Shown here piece by piece: positions 28,589 through 38,174 of a DNA stretch of 45,764 nt. Made by a program: the position numbers and the translations under genes. Each line of letters begins with the position of its first letter. Positions within the stretch are counted from its first letter, which is position 1. Below the pieces are notes generated by a model. That model ran no database searches, was not told the origin of the DNA, and saw only the letters and a program-made list of their open reading frames with translations. Source of the stretch: Halobacteriales archaeon SW_5_70_135 (GTDB lineage: Archaea > Halobacteriota > Halobacteria > Halobacteriales > SW-7-71-33); contig PXSK01000038.1 of NCBI GenBank assembly GCA_003022865.1, forward strand, positions 1-45,764. Direction: 5' to 3'.

Positions 28589-29715
28589 TGGCCCCGTACC
28601 GCGTCGACCGCCGTCCGTTCGCCGTCGACCTGGCGCGGCCGCTGTCGACCGCCGCCGGAACGATCGACCGCCGCGAGGGCTGGCTCGTCCGCGTGCGGAC
28701 GACGGGCGCGGAGGACGACCCGACCGGCGTGGGCGAGGCGACGCCGCTGCCGGGGTGGACGGAGTCGACGGCGACCTGTCGCGAGACGCTGCGTGCCCGC
28801 GCCGGAGACGCGCTCGCCGAGTCGAGGCGGGACCTCCTCACCGGCGTCGACGGCCCGGCGGCCCGACACGGACTGGCGCTCGCACTCGCGGACCTGGCGG
28901 CACGCCGCGACGGCCGACCGCTGTGGGCGCAGATACTCGACTGCGACGACGGCGGCGACGGTGATGACCGCGGCGAGCGGACGGTCCGGGCCAACGCGAC
29001 CGTCGGCGACGCTCCGCCCGGGGCGACAGTCGACCGGGCGCGCGAGGCGGTCGAGCGGGGCTTCGACTGCCTGAAGCTGAAGGTCGGCGCCCGGTCGGTC
29101 GAGGCAGACCTGGAGCGGCTGGCGGCGGTCCGCGACGCCGTGGGCGACGGCGTGCGGCTGCGGGCCGACGCCAACGCCGCCTGGGACTGCCCGGTCGCGG
29201 AGCGGGCGTTCGACGGCGTCGCGGAGCGGGCACTCGACCTGGAGTACGTCGAACAGCCGCTCGACGCCACGGCCCTGGCGGGACACGCGGCACTGCGCGA
29301 GCGGGAGCGACGGCGAGCGGGCGGCGGAACGGACGTCGCGCTCGACGAGTCCCTCGCCGAGGTCGCCGTCGACCGGGTGCTGGCGGCGGACGCGGCCGAC
29401 GCGGTCGTGCTGAAGCCGATGGCGCTGGGCGGCCCGGACCGGGCGCTGGCGGCCGCGCGGGCCGCTCACGAGACCGGCGTCCGGGCGGTCGTGACGACGA
29501 CGGTCGACGCCGTCGTCGCGCGGACGGCCGCGACACACGTCGCCGCGGCCGTCGACGCCGTCGACCCGCGTTCGGGGGCGAGCGCTCACGGGCTGGCGAC
29601 CGCCGACGCGCTCGCCGCCGACCTCGGCCCCGACCCCGCGCCGGTCGAGACCGGGCGGGTCCGTCTCGCGACGGCGTCGGGCACCGGCGTCGACCCGGAG
29701 GTGTTCGAGGAGTGA
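28588..29715 (+). CDS. menC: o-succinylbenzoate synthase (enolase superfamily)
   Basis: KLKVGA, LRADANAAWD, LEYVEQPL, ALDESLAE; position in men cluster. Confidence 0.92.
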   Translation: MAPYRVDRRPFAVDLARPLSTAAGTIDRREGWLVRVRTTGAEDDPTGVGEATPLPGWTESTATCRETLRARAGDALAESRRDLLTGVDGPAARHGLALALADLAARRDGRPLWAQILDCDDGGDGDDRGERTVRANATVGDAPPGATVDRAREAVERGFDCLKLKVGARSVEADLERLAAVRDAVGDGVRLRADANAAWDCPVAERAFDGVAERALDLEYVEQPLDATALAGHAALRERERRRAGGGTDVALDESLAEVAVDRVLAADAADAVVLKPMALGGPDRALAAARAAHETGVRAVVTTTVDAVVARTAATHVAAAVDAVDPRSGASAHGLATADALAADLGPDPAPVETGRVRLATASGTGVDPEVFEE

Positions 29716-31400
29716 GCGACGAGCGCGACGAGCGGGGAGGACACCGCGGGGACGTCGACGCCTGGCGGTTCGTCGACTGGGTGGCCCGCCGGGGGCGTCG
29801 CTCGCCGGAGACGACGGCGGTGGTCGACGCCCGGAGCGGAGGGCGACTGACCTACGCGGCTCTCGACCGCGCCGTCGAGCGCACGGCGGGTCGACTCGCC
29901 GCGCTCGGGGTCGGCGAGGGCGACCACCTGGGGGCGGTCGTCGGGACGCGGCTCGCGGCCGCCCGGGTCGTCCACGCGGCGGCCCGACTGGGGGCGACGC
30001 TCGTGCCGGTCGACCCGCGCGGCGGGGCGGCGGCGGTCCGTGAGCGGCTGGACCGCGCCGACGCGACCGCCGTCGTCTGCGAACGCCCCACCGAGCCGGT
30101 CGCCGTCGACGCCCTCGGCGACGGCCGCCCGCCGCTCGTATCGGTGGACGAGACCGGGGAGTCGGTGCGGGCACTCTCGGGCGTCGAGCCGGCGCCGGTG
30201 ACGCCCGCGACGTGGGGGCTCGACGACCGGCTGCTGGTGCTGTACACCTCCGGAACGACCGGCGACCCGAAGCCCGTGACCCTCACTGCCGGCAACGTCC
30301 TCGCCAGCGCGACGGGGTCGGCGCTGCGGCTCGGGGTCGTCCCCGGCGACCGCTGGCTCTGCGAACTGCCCGCCTACCACACGGGCGGGGTCGCGCCGTT
30401 CTACCGCACCGCGATCTACGGGACGACGGCGGTGGTCGTCGAGCGCGAGCGGGCGACGGCGCCGGCCGGGGAGCCGACCGGTCGCGCCGGCTTCGACGCC
30501 GAGCGGACGCTCCGGGCGGCCCACGAGCACGGGGCGACGGGCGTCTCGCTGGTGCCGACGCAGCTACGGCGGCTGCTCGACGCTGCCGACGGCGACGACG
30601 GGCCGGACGCGCTGCCGGAGTCGCTGCGGTTCGTCCTGCTCGGGGGCGGGCCGGTGCCGGACGCCCTGGTGGAGCGCTGCGGGCGACGGGACCTGCCGGT
30701 CCGTCCCACCTACGGGCTGACCGAGACCGCCTCGCAGGTGACGACCGCCCGCCCGGACGAGGCGACGGCCCACGTCGGCACCGTCGGGCGACCGCTCGCG
30801 GTCACCGACGTGCTGGTGGCCCGCGAGGTCGAGGCCGGCGACGAGTCGGCGGGCGAAGGACCGCCGGGCTACCGGCCGTGTGAGCCCGGCACGGAGGGCG
30901 AGATACTCGTCCGGGGGCCGACGGTGACGCCGGGCTACTACGGCAACGCCGAGCGGACGGCGGCGGCGTTCGCGGGCGAGTGGCTCCGGACGGGCGACCG
31001 CGGCCGGCTGGTCGACGGGCGACTGTACGTCGCCGGCCGCCGCGGGGACCGCATCGTCACCGGCGGCGAGAACGTCGACCCCGAGACGGTCGCCGACGCG
31101 GTCCGGGCCGCCGACGGCGCCCGGTCGGTCGCGGTCGTCGGCGTCCCCGACGGGGAGTGGGGCGAGCGCGTCGCCGCCCTGGTCGTCCGTGACGGCGACG
31201 ACGCGATGACCCACGAGGACGCCCTCGCCGCGTGTCGTGCCCGCCTGCCCGACCACGCGGTGCCGCGGACGGTCCGGTTCGTGGACGGCCTCCCGCGGAC
31301 GACCTCGGGGACCGTCGACCGCGAGGCGGCGCGGGCGTTGCTGGCCGGCGACGGTGACGACGCGGACGACGACTCGGCCGCCGAGCGACCGGACGGGTGA
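29712..31400 (+). CDS. menE: o-succinylbenzoate--CoA ligase
   Basis: LYTSGTTGDPKPVTLTAGN, PTYGLTETASQVTTARP, TGDRGRLVDGRLYVAGRRGDRIVTGGENVDP. Confidence 0.93.
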   Translation: MSDERDERGGHRGDVDAWRFVDWVARRGRRSPETTAVVDARSGGRLTYAALDRAVERTAGRLAALGVGEGDHLGAVVGTRLAAARVVHAAARLGATLVPVDPRGGAAAVRERLDRADATAVVCERPTEPVAVDALGDGRPPLVSVDETGESVRALSGVEPAPVTPATWGLDDRLLVLYTSGTTGDPKPVTLTAGNVLASATGSALRLGVVPGDRWLCELPAYHTGGVAPFYRTAIYGTTAVVVERERATAPAGEPTGRAGFDAERTLRAAHEHGATGVSLVPTQLRRLLDAADGDDGPDALPESLRFVLLGGGPVPDALVERCGRRDLPVRPTYGLTETASQVTTARPDEATAHVGTVGRPLAVTDVLVAREVEAGDESAGEGPPGYRPCEPGTEGEILVRGPTVTPGYYGNAERTAAAFAGEWLRTGDRGRLVDGRLYVAGRRGDRIVTGGENVDPETVADAVRAADGARSVAVVGVPDGEWGERVAALVVRDGDDAMTHEDALAACRARLPDHAVPRTVRFVDGLPRTTSGTVDREAARALLAGDGDDADDDSAAERPDG

Positions 31401-31435
31401 GGAGGTTTTAATCGGTCGACCGCGTACCGGCGGGC

Positions 31436-32377
31436 ATGTGCACGCTGACGGTTGCCTGGGGCGTCTTCGAGGACGAGCCGCTGGTGGTCGCGGCCAACCG
31501 CGACGAGGTCCTCGCCCGGCCCTCCACGGGACCGGGGCGCAGCGAGGGCGAACTGACCGCGGTCGCGCCACGGGACGGGGAGGCCGGCGGCACCTGGATC
31601 GGCTACAACGAGCGCGGCCTGTTCGCCGGAGTCACGAACCGCTGGACGGACAGCGAGGACGAACGCAGTGAGCCCTCGGACAGAGCGAGCGGGGCCGGAG
31701 AACCCGCGAGTCGCGAGAGCGAGCACAGCGAGCTCTCGGACGGAGCGAGCGGCGACGACGGAGCCGCGAGCCGCGAGGGCGGGCGCTCCCGCGGCCTGCT
31801 GGTGCGGGACGTCCTCGACCAACCGACGACGAGGCGGGCGGCCGCCCTCGTCGAGCGCGAGGTCGAGCGCCGCGAGTACGCGGGGTTCAACATGCTCGTC
31901 GCGGACGGCTTCGCGGGCGACCCACCCGAGGGGTTCGGCTCGTCGAAGACCGGGAGCGTCGGGACGCTCGACGCCGCCGGAGACCCCGCGGCGGTCTACC
32001 TCGAGTACGACGGCGCTCTGCGCACCCGCACGCTCGAATCCGGCGTCCACGTCGTCGTCAACGTCGGCGCCGACGGCGAGTACGTCTCCCCGCCGGGCCG
32101 GGCGGACGCCGCCCGCCGACAGGCCGCGAACGCCGACCGCCTGCGCGCCCACCTCCGGCCCGAGCCCGGCGAGTCCGCACGGGAGTGGCGCGAGCGGGCT
32201 CGTGCCGCGCTCCGGGACCACGAGTTCGGCGTCTGCGTCCACGACGACGGCTTCGGCACTCGCTCGTCGTCGGTGCTGTCCTTCGGCGAGGATGGCGTCT
32301 CCTACGAGTACGCCGACGGTCCGCCCTGCGAGACCGACTTCGAGCGGGTCGAGACGTCCGTCCGCGGCCGACCGTGA
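31436..32377 (+). CDS. NRDE family protein (TANGO2-like)
   Basis: MCTLTVAWGVF...LVVAANRDEVLARPS...GGTWIGYNERGLFAGVTNR. Confidence 0.92.
   Translation: MCTLTVAWGVFEDEPLVVAANRDEVLARPSTGPGRSEGELTAVAPRDGEAGGTWIGYNERGLFAGVTNRWTDSEDERSEPSDRASGAGEPASRESEHSELSDGASGDDGAASREGGRSRGLLVRDVLDQPTTRRAAALVEREVERREYAGFNMLVADGFAGDPPEGFGSSKTGSVGTLDAAGDPAAVYLEYDGALRTRTLESGVHVVVNVGADGEYVSPPGRADAARRQAANADRLRAHLRPEPGESAREWRERARAALRDHEFGVCVHDDGFGTRSSSVLSFGEDGVSYEYADGPPCETDFERVETSVRGRP
31661..31780 (+). repeat. two imperfect 60-bp tandem repeats in frame within the NRDE gene
   Basis: gaacgcagtgagccctcggacagagcgagc...cgcgagtcgcgagagc and gagcacagcgagctctcggacggagcgagc...cgcgagccgcgagggc, period exactly 60. Confidence 0.8.
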
Positions 32378-32501
32378 GTTCAGTCCGGTTTCGCCGCCCG
32401 ACCCGAGCGCGAGCGGACGCGGGTGCTCGGGTCGACCTTCCGACCATGGAGTCGGAGTACGTCCGACGACACGGAAGTTTCCCCAGTATGGATACGTGTG
32501 G

Positions 32502-32633
32502 ATGACGCGAGACGGCGAGGACGCGAGCCCGCGGACCTGTTGCGGCACGCGAGCGGACGACACGACGGGCCGCGGCGGCGGGTACCGGTGTCCGGACGAC
32601 TGTCGGTATGACTGCTGTGACTGCTCGGCGTGA
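32502..32633 (+). CDS. 43-aa Cys-rich microprotein (MTRDGEDASPRTCCGTRADDTTGRGGGYRCPDDCRYDCCDCSA)
   Basis: ATG-TGA frame; 7 Cys in 43 aa arranged CC...CPxxCxxxCCxC. Confidence 0.5.
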   Translation: MTRDGEDASPRTCCGTRADDTTGRGGGYRCPDDCRYDCCDCSA

Positions 32634-32749
32634 CGGCGCACGGCCGGTAGCGGGGAGACTCGACGCAGCGAGTCATCGACCGCACAAGCTCCGCTCGACG
32701 GATACGTAAGTGCGGGTACGGACGTCCCGTGTGTGGAGGGACCACGGGA

Positions 32750-33151
32750 ATGACCGGAGCGGTCACCGGACTCGTCCTCGGGAGTATCGTCGGCGCAGTC
32801 GCGACCGTCACGGGGTCGTACTTCCTGTTCCTGCGCCGTCGCAGGGCGGCGGTCACCCGCCTCCGTCGCGCGTTCACGACGGAACTGTCCGCGCTCTCGT
32901 ACGTCGACGAGATGGCCGAGCGGGGCGAGTACGAGCCCCTCACACAGTCCGTCGAGTCGCCGGTCGTCTACGAGAGCAACGCCGACGACGTCGGCCTGCT
33001 CTCCGGAGAGGAAGTCGAGGCACTCGTGGCGTTCTACACCGACCTGTACTGGCTGCGCGACCAGCAGGACATCGAGGACAAGAAGGACCACGTCCACGAG
33101 ATCGTCGAGAAACGTCAGCGTGCGGTCGAGACGCTCCGTGACGCCGGGTGA
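32750..33151 (+). CDS. small membrane-anchored protein of unknown function
   Basis: One N-terminal TM segment (GAVTGLVLGSIVGAVATVTGSYFLFL) then acidic helical domain. Confidence 0.7.
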   Translation: MTGAVTGLVLGSIVGAVATVTGSYFLFLRRRRAAVTRLRRAFTTELSALSYVDEMAERGEYEPLTQSVESPVVYESNADDVGLLSGEEVEALVAFYTDLYWLRDQQDIEDKKDHVHEIVEKRQRAVETLRDAG

Positions 33152-33237
33152 CGCTCCCGCCTCCGCTCTCGTGTCGAGGTCCTCGGTCGGACGGAACCGA
33201 ACCCATTTGACCGGCGGCGGCGAACGCCGACCACCGA

Positions 33238-34050
33238 ATGACGCTCACGAAGCGGATCGTCCCCTGTATCGACGTCGACCTCGACGACGAGGGCGAGCCG
33301 GCCGTCTACACGGGGGTGAACTTCCAGGACCTCGAACACACCGGCGACCCCGTCGAGATGGCCCGCCGGTACAACGAGGCCGGCGCCGACGAGTTCGTCT
33401 TCCTCGACATCACGGCCTCGGCCGACGGCCGCGAGACGATGCTCGACGTCGTCGAGTCGATCGCCGACGAGGTGTTCATCCCCCTCACTGTCGGCGGCGG
33501 GATCCGCACCCGCGAGGACGTGAAGGAGACCCTGCGAGCGGGGGCGGACAAGGTATCGATCAACACCGCCGCCCTCCAGCGGCCCGCGCTGATCGAGGCG
33601 GGCGCGGAGGCCTTCGGCAGCCAGTCTGTGGTGATAAGCGTCGACGCGAAGCGCCGCTTCGACGAGCGCGGCGAGCAGTACGCCCGCGTCGACGGCGAGT
33701 CCTGCTGGTTCGAGTGCACGGTCAAGGGCGGCCGCGAGGGCACCGGCCGTGACGTGATCGAGTGGGTGCGGGCGGCCGAGGCCCGGGGCGCCGGCGAGCT
33801 GTTCGTCAACTCCATCGACGCCGACGGCACGAAGGAGGGGTACGACCTCCCGCTGACGCGGGCGGTCTGTGACGCCGTCTCGACGCCGGTGATAGCGTCC
33901 TCGGGCTGTGGCGGCCCCGAGCACGCCCTGGAGGCCTTCGAAGCCGGCGCCGACGCCGCCCTGGCGGCCTCGATCTTCCACTTCGGCACCTACTCCGTGC
34001 GCGAGGTGAAGGAGTACCTCCACGAGCGGGGCGTCCCCGTCCGGCTCTGA
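33238..34050 (+). CDS. hisF: imidazole glycerol phosphate synthase subunit HisF
   Basis: MTLTKRIVPCIDVDLDDEG, VEMARRYNEAGADEFVFLDITAS, PVIASSGCGGPEHALEAF. Confidence 0.97.
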   Translation: MTLTKRIVPCIDVDLDDEGEPAVYTGVNFQDLEHTGDPVEMARRYNEAGADEFVFLDITASADGRETMLDVVESIADEVFIPLTVGGGIRTREDVKETLRAGADKVSINTAALQRPALIEAGAEAFGSQSVVISVDAKRRFDERGEQYARVDGESCWFECTVKGGREGTGRDVIEWVRAAEARGAGELFVNSIDADGTKEGYDLPLTRAVCDAVSTPVIASSGCGGPEHALEAFEAGADAALAASIFHFGTYSVREVKEYLHERGVPVRL

Positions 34051-34070
34051 CCGGGCGACGGGACTCAGCC

Positions 34071-34403
34071 TTAGCGGGTCCCCTCGACGCGGTACACCCG
34101 GCCGTATCGGCCCACCAGCCCGAAGGTGTCGAGCACGTCGGGCGTCTCGCCCACCTGTGCGGCCGTGTAGCGGTCGTCCAGGCCGGCGTGTTCGGCGACG
34201 GTGCCCTGCTGCCGGCCGCGACCGTCGGTGCACTCGGTGGCGACCCGTGCGCTCTCGTGGACCTGCCATAACACCTCGGTCACCTCCCGCCACTCCTCGT
34301 CGGGCCGGTCGATAACGCCCAACTCCTCCAGTGCGGCGGCGATACCCTCCAGCGAGTCCGCCTCGACGGCGTGTCGCGCCGTGCGCGGGAGCGTGGCCGC
34401 CAC
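34071..34403 (-). CDS. hypothetical protein (possible upstream start at 34571)
   Basis: ARHAVEADSLEGIAAALEELGVIDRPDEEWREVTEVLWQVHESA...FGLVGRYGRVYRVEGTR looks protein-like; start codon ambiguous. Confidence 0.5.
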   Translation of the reverse strand: MAATLPRTARHAVEADSLEGIAAALEELGVIDRPDEEWREVTEVLWQVHESARVATECTDGRGRQQGTVAEHAGLDDRYTAAQVGETPDVLDTFGLVGRYGRVYRVEGTR

Positions 34404-34450
34404 CCACCTCGACGTTCCGCTCGCCGGGGGGCGTAGCGTCGCAACCCGAC

Positions 34451-34550
34451 CGGGTTGCACGCGAAACTCGCCTGTCCTCGCGGGTTGTGAGCGAGAGCCG
34501 CCCGCGACGGCGGGTTTGTGCGTGAAATCGCGGATTTGCACGCGAACAGT
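34451..34550 (+). repeat. degenerate ~20-bp direct repeats with 30-bp spacing (cgggttGcacGcGaaactcg type), preceded by hairpin gcaaccc-gacc-gggttgc
   Basis: Units begin at 34451, 34481, 34511 and 34531; perfect 7-bp inverted repeat 34441-34458. Confidence 0.6.
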
Positions 34551-34567
34551 GGGTCCCGTCAGGGCGG

Positions 34568-35239
34568 TCACAGTCGGTCGCGCCAGTCGGTGTGGTGGTC
34601 GACCCGCTCGAAGGCGGTCCGCTCGCGCTCGCCGCCGGCGGTCTCGACCACGCTCGCCAGAAACTCCAGCCGGGAGAGCAGTTCCGCCTCGTCGTACGAG
34701 GGCACGTCCAGCCGGGAGGCGTGGACGGTGGCCTCAACGGCGGCGGCGAAGCCGCGGCGGACCGTCGGCACGACACGGCGCCGGACGACCGCCTCGCGGG
34801 GCCGGAGCAGCCAGTCGACCCACTCCGTGCCGCCGCGCTCGCCGGCGTCGAGTCGCTCTGCGTCGACGCGGACGTGTGCCGCCGCGGCCGGGTGGACGGG
34901 CGTCTCGCGCTCGACGACCCCCAGTGCGGCGTCGACGAAGGCGACGGGGTCGTCGACGAACTGGACGACGCCGCCGCCCCGGCGCTCGAAGTTGCCCCGC
35001 GTACGGGTGCGCCCCCAGGTCCGGGCGGTCACCACGGCGGGACCGTTCTCCCCCGTCGGCTCGCCGGCTCCGGTCTCGCCCCCGGCGTCTCCGTCGTCGC
35101 CCTCGGCGGCCCGGTCGCCGGTCTGCAGGCCGAGGGCGGCGAAGTTCCACAGGTCGTTCGGACCGCACGTGGCGACCAGCGACTCAGTGACGCCGTCCTC
35201 GGGGAGGGGCCACTCGACGGCGGGCGGGGCGTCGCTCAC
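34568..35239 (-). CDS. DUF447 family protein
   Basis: GVTESLVATCGPNDLWNFAALGL...RTWGRTRTRGNFERRGGGVVQFVDDPVAFVDAAL DUF447 pattern; GTGA overlap with the CitG-like gene. Confidence 0.88.
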   Translation of the reverse strand: MSDAPPAVEWPLPEDGVTESLVATCGPNDLWNFAALGLQTGDRAAEGDDGDAGGETGAGEPTGENGPAVVTARTWGRTRTRGNFERRGGGVVQFVDDPVAFVDAALGVVERETPVHPAAAAHVRVDAERLDAGERGGTEWVDWLLRPREAVVRRRVVPTVRRGFAAAVEATVHASRLDVPSYDEAELLSRLEFLASVVETAGGERERTAFERVDHHTDWRDRL

Positions 35240-36105
35240 GGCGTGACCCCGTCGCGTTCCATGGCGACGAACAGCGCGCCGGCGACCAGGTCGGCGGTCG
35301 TCCCGGGGTTGACCCCCTCGGCGACCAGCGACTCGGCGAAGGCCCGCACCAGTTCGGGCCCTCCCTCGCGAGCCTCCTGGGCGCGGACCATCACGCTGTG
35401 GGCGGTCCCGGTGCCGTGCGTGTCCGCGACGAAGGTGTCCGGCTCGCGGGAGAGCAGTTCGAGAAAGACCTCCGCGGCGCGGTCGGGGACGGGTCCGTCG
35501 AGGTCGGCGATCGCCCGGGCGGCCCGGAAGACCCGCTCGTGGCCGTCGACCCACTCGCGGGCGACGCCGTCCCGGTCGGCGGAGCGTTCCATCACCTCCG
35601 AGAGCGTCAGCTCGCGCTCGCGCAGTGCCGGGACGGCGTCGGCGCCGCGGCGCACGTCGAGCGGCTCCATTCCCTCCGGCGGATCGCGCACCGCGACGTC
35701 GACGTGCTCGAAGGCGCGGTAGAAGCCGGCGGCGTCCGCAACGGTAGTGTCGGCGACGACCCGCTCGACGCCGTCGCCGTCACCGTCACCGTCACCGTCG
35801 CCGTCGAGCGTGCAGTCCTCGCGGGCGGCGGCTCGCACGAGCGGCGCCAGCACGAGCAGCGCGCCGAACTGCGTGTTGCGCTCGGCCCGCTCGCCCATGC
35901 CGGCGACGGCGCGCTCGAAGGCCTCGCCCACGCCGATCGAGGGGTCGGTCATCGCCACGAGGCCGTCGCGGGCGCCGACCGCGCCGGCCATGAACTGCTC
36001 GAAGCGCAGGTCGTCGTGGTCGCGCTCGCGGTCGACGTTGCCCGGCTTCGGAGTCGCCGTCACCTCCAGCAGCAGCGCCAACTGTGCCGTCGCCGCCGTC
36101 TGCAT
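35236..36105 (-). CDS. triphosphoribosyl-dephospho-CoA synthase (CitG-like)
   Basis: LLLEVTATPKPGNVDRERDHDDLRFEQFMAGAVG; HGTGTAHSVMVRAQEA; PGTTADLVAGALF. Confidence 0.9.
   Translation of the reverse strand: MQTAATAQLALLLEVTATPKPGNVDRERDHDDLRFEQFMAGAVGARDGLVAMTDPSIGVGEAFERAVAGMGERAERNTQFGALLVLAPLVRAAAREDCTLDGDGDGDGDGDGVERVVADTTVADAAGFYRAFEHVDVAVRDPPEGMEPLDVRRGADAVPALRERELTLSEVMERSADRDGVAREWVDGHERVFRAARAIADLDGPVPDRAAEVFLELLSREPDTFVADTHGTGTAHSVMVRAQEAREGGPELVRAFAESLVAEGVNPGTTADLVAGALFVAMERDGVTP
35771..35807 (+). repeat. hexanucleotide microsatellite (ccgtcA/G)n encoding (Asp-Gly)n in the CitG-like protein
   Basis: ccgtcgccgtcaccgtcaccgtcaccgtcgccgtcg. Confidence 0.85.
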
Positions 36106-36244
36106 ACCTCCGCCTGCGCCGCCCGACACTTAAACTCGGGCGTCGCCGAGGGCGGAACTCCCGTCTCGTCAAACGACGCCTCCGGCCGGGCAACTCGTGC
36201 CCGCCGACCGCCCGCCCGTCGCGGGCGGGTCGCCCGGAGTCGAC

Positions 36245-37090
36245 TCACTCCGACGGCGGTGCCGGCCCCCTGGGCGGCCGACCGCGTCGGTCCGGAGCGT
36301 CGGCCCATTCGTCGACGGCACGGCGGACACGGGCGAGCGTCTCGGGGTCGGTGCTCGGGCGGCCGACGCTGACGGCGTCGGCGCCGCAGGCGAGGTACTC
36401 CCGGACGGTGCGGCGGCCGCGGACGCCGTTGTTGGCGATCACGACCGGGCGGCGGTCCGTGCCGTCGACCGCCTCGCCGGCCCGGCGGACGACCCGTGCG
36501 ATCACCCCCTCGGAGTCCATCGCGTCGACGTGCAGGCAGTCGGCGCCCGCCTGCGTCAGGCGGCCGGCCAGTGCGGGCAGGTCGACGCCGTCGACCTCCG
36601 TGCGGAGCTTCACCGACACCGTCGCGCCCGCCTCGCTCGCGACCCGCACCTGCGTCGCCAGTCGGTCCGGGTCGCGCAGCAGCGCCTGGCCGGCGCCGGC
36701 GGCGGTCGTCTCCGCCTGCCGACAGTGGGCGTTCACCTCCAGGACGGCGCCGCGGGCGGCACAGACGCGGGCGACGGGAGCGACGGCGGCGGAGTCGACG
36801 GCGCGGACGTTGACGCCGGCACGGACCGGGGCGTCGGCGAGACGGTCGAGCTGGTCGGCGACGAACGCGACGGGGTCGGGCGGGAGGAACTCGGTCCGGT
36901 CGCGGAGGACGGCCCCCCGGGCGGCCGCCCGCGTCGGCCCGTCGAGGGCGACGCCGCCGAGGAGGGCGAGGTCGGCGTGGTCGGCGCCGGCGCGAGCCCA
37001 GGCGGCGTCGGAGCGGCCGCTGAGGCTGGCGAGCGCGAGGCGGACGCTGTCGAGGGACGCGGGCGGCGCGCCGGCGTCGGCGGGAGTCAC
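36245..37090 (-). CDS. tRNA-dihydrouridine synthase-like / TIM-barrel oxidoreductase
   Basis: [83 protein letters not shown] overlap with cofD. Confidence 0.82.
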   Translation of the reverse strand: MTPADAGAPPASLDSVRLALASLSGRSDAAWARAGADHADLALLGGVALDGPTRAAARGAVLRDRTEFLPPDPVAFVADQLDRLADAPVRAGVNVRAVDSAAVAPVARVCAARGAVLEVNAHCRQAETTAAGAGQALLRDPDRLATQVRVASEAGATVSVKLRTEVDGVDLPALAGRLTQAGADCLHVDAMDSEGVIARVVRRAGEAVDGTDRRPVVIANNGVRGRRTVREYLACGADAVSVGRPSTDPETLARVRRAVDEWADAPDRRGRPPRGPAPPSE

Positions 37091-38091
37091 GGGTCGGGTC
37101 GACGGACCTCCTCGACGGCCCGTGTCACGGCCTCGACGACGCGGGCGGCGTCCTCGCGGCCGTCGATCGAGATGTCGGTGCGGACGGTAGGGGCGTCGAG
37201 TGCGCTGTCGTCGGTCTCGTCGATCACGAAGGCGTCGGCGAAGGGATAGGCGTCCGGCAGGCCGGGCGTACCGGGGACGGCGTCGACGGCTACCATCATC
37301 TCCACCGCCGGGCCGGAGAAGGCCTCGTCGCCGACGAACGGCGAGACGACGACGACGGTCGTCTCCCGCAGCGCCTCGGGCACGCCCGGGAGCGCGAGGG
37401 TCGGCCCGACCCCGGCGACGGGGTTGGAGGGACCGACGACGACGGTGTCCGCGAGCGCCTCCAGGACGCCGGGGGTGGGCTCGGCGCGGTCGGCGCCGCG
37501 GAACTCGACGTCCTCGACGGCGGGCTCGCCGTCGTGGTGGACCCAGAACTCCTGGAAGTGCATCGGCCCCTCGGGCGTGTGGACGACCGTCGCCACGGGG
37601 TCGTCGCTCATCGGAACGACGTCGAGGTCGACGTCGAGCGCGTCCGCGAGGATCGCCGTCGCCTCGGAGAGGCTGTACCCCTGGTCGAGCAGGCTGGTGC
37701 GGGTGACGTGGACGGCGCGGTCGCGGTCGCCGATCAGCATGAACTCGCCGACGCCGGAGAAGCGCCGCCAGGCGGCGATCTCGCGGCCGGCGGTCTGTCG
37801 CTCGTCGTCGAGATACTGCGGGTCGGTCGGCAGGTCGGCGGCGTCGGCGAGCTCCTGTAGGGCAGTGTGGGTGTGGTCGGTGTCGTCGCCGACGCCCCAG
37901 AACGTCTCCCGGTCGAGGATCCCGCCGCCCTGATACAGCAGCGTGTCCACGTCGGGACAGACGAGCAGCCCACCGATCTCGACGTCGTCGCCGGTGTTGG
38001 CGACCACCGTCGTCTCCGCCGGCGAGAAGGCCGTCGCCGCGCCGTCGAGCAGCTTCGGCGTGCCCGTGCCGCCGGAGAGGAACGTGACCAT
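37087..38091 (-). CDS. cofD: 2-phospho-L-lactate transferase (coenzyme F420 biosynthesis)
   Basis: [43 protein letters not shown]. Confidence 0.96.
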   Translation of the reverse strand: MVTFLSGGTGTPKLLDGAATAFSPAETTVVANTGDDVEIGGLLVCPDVDTLLYQGGGILDRETFWGVGDDTDHTHTALQELADAADLPTDPQYLDDERQTAGREIAAWRRFSGVGEFMLIGDRDRAVHVTRTSLLDQGYSLSEATAILADALDVDLDVVPMSDDPVATVVHTPEGPMHFQEFWVHHDGEPAVEDVEFRGADRAEPTPGVLEALADTVVVGPSNPVAGVGPTLALPGVPEALRETTVVVVSPFVGDEAFSGPAVEMMVAVDAVPGTPGLPDAYPFADAFVIDETDDSALDAPTVRTDISIDGREDAARVVEAVTRAVEEVRRPDP

Positions 38092-38174
38092 ACCCGCCGT
38101 ACACCCGTTCCCGTTCTAATGGGTTTCGAACGGCCGGTCGAGCGGGACCGCGCCGACCCCAGTGGGACGGGTAC

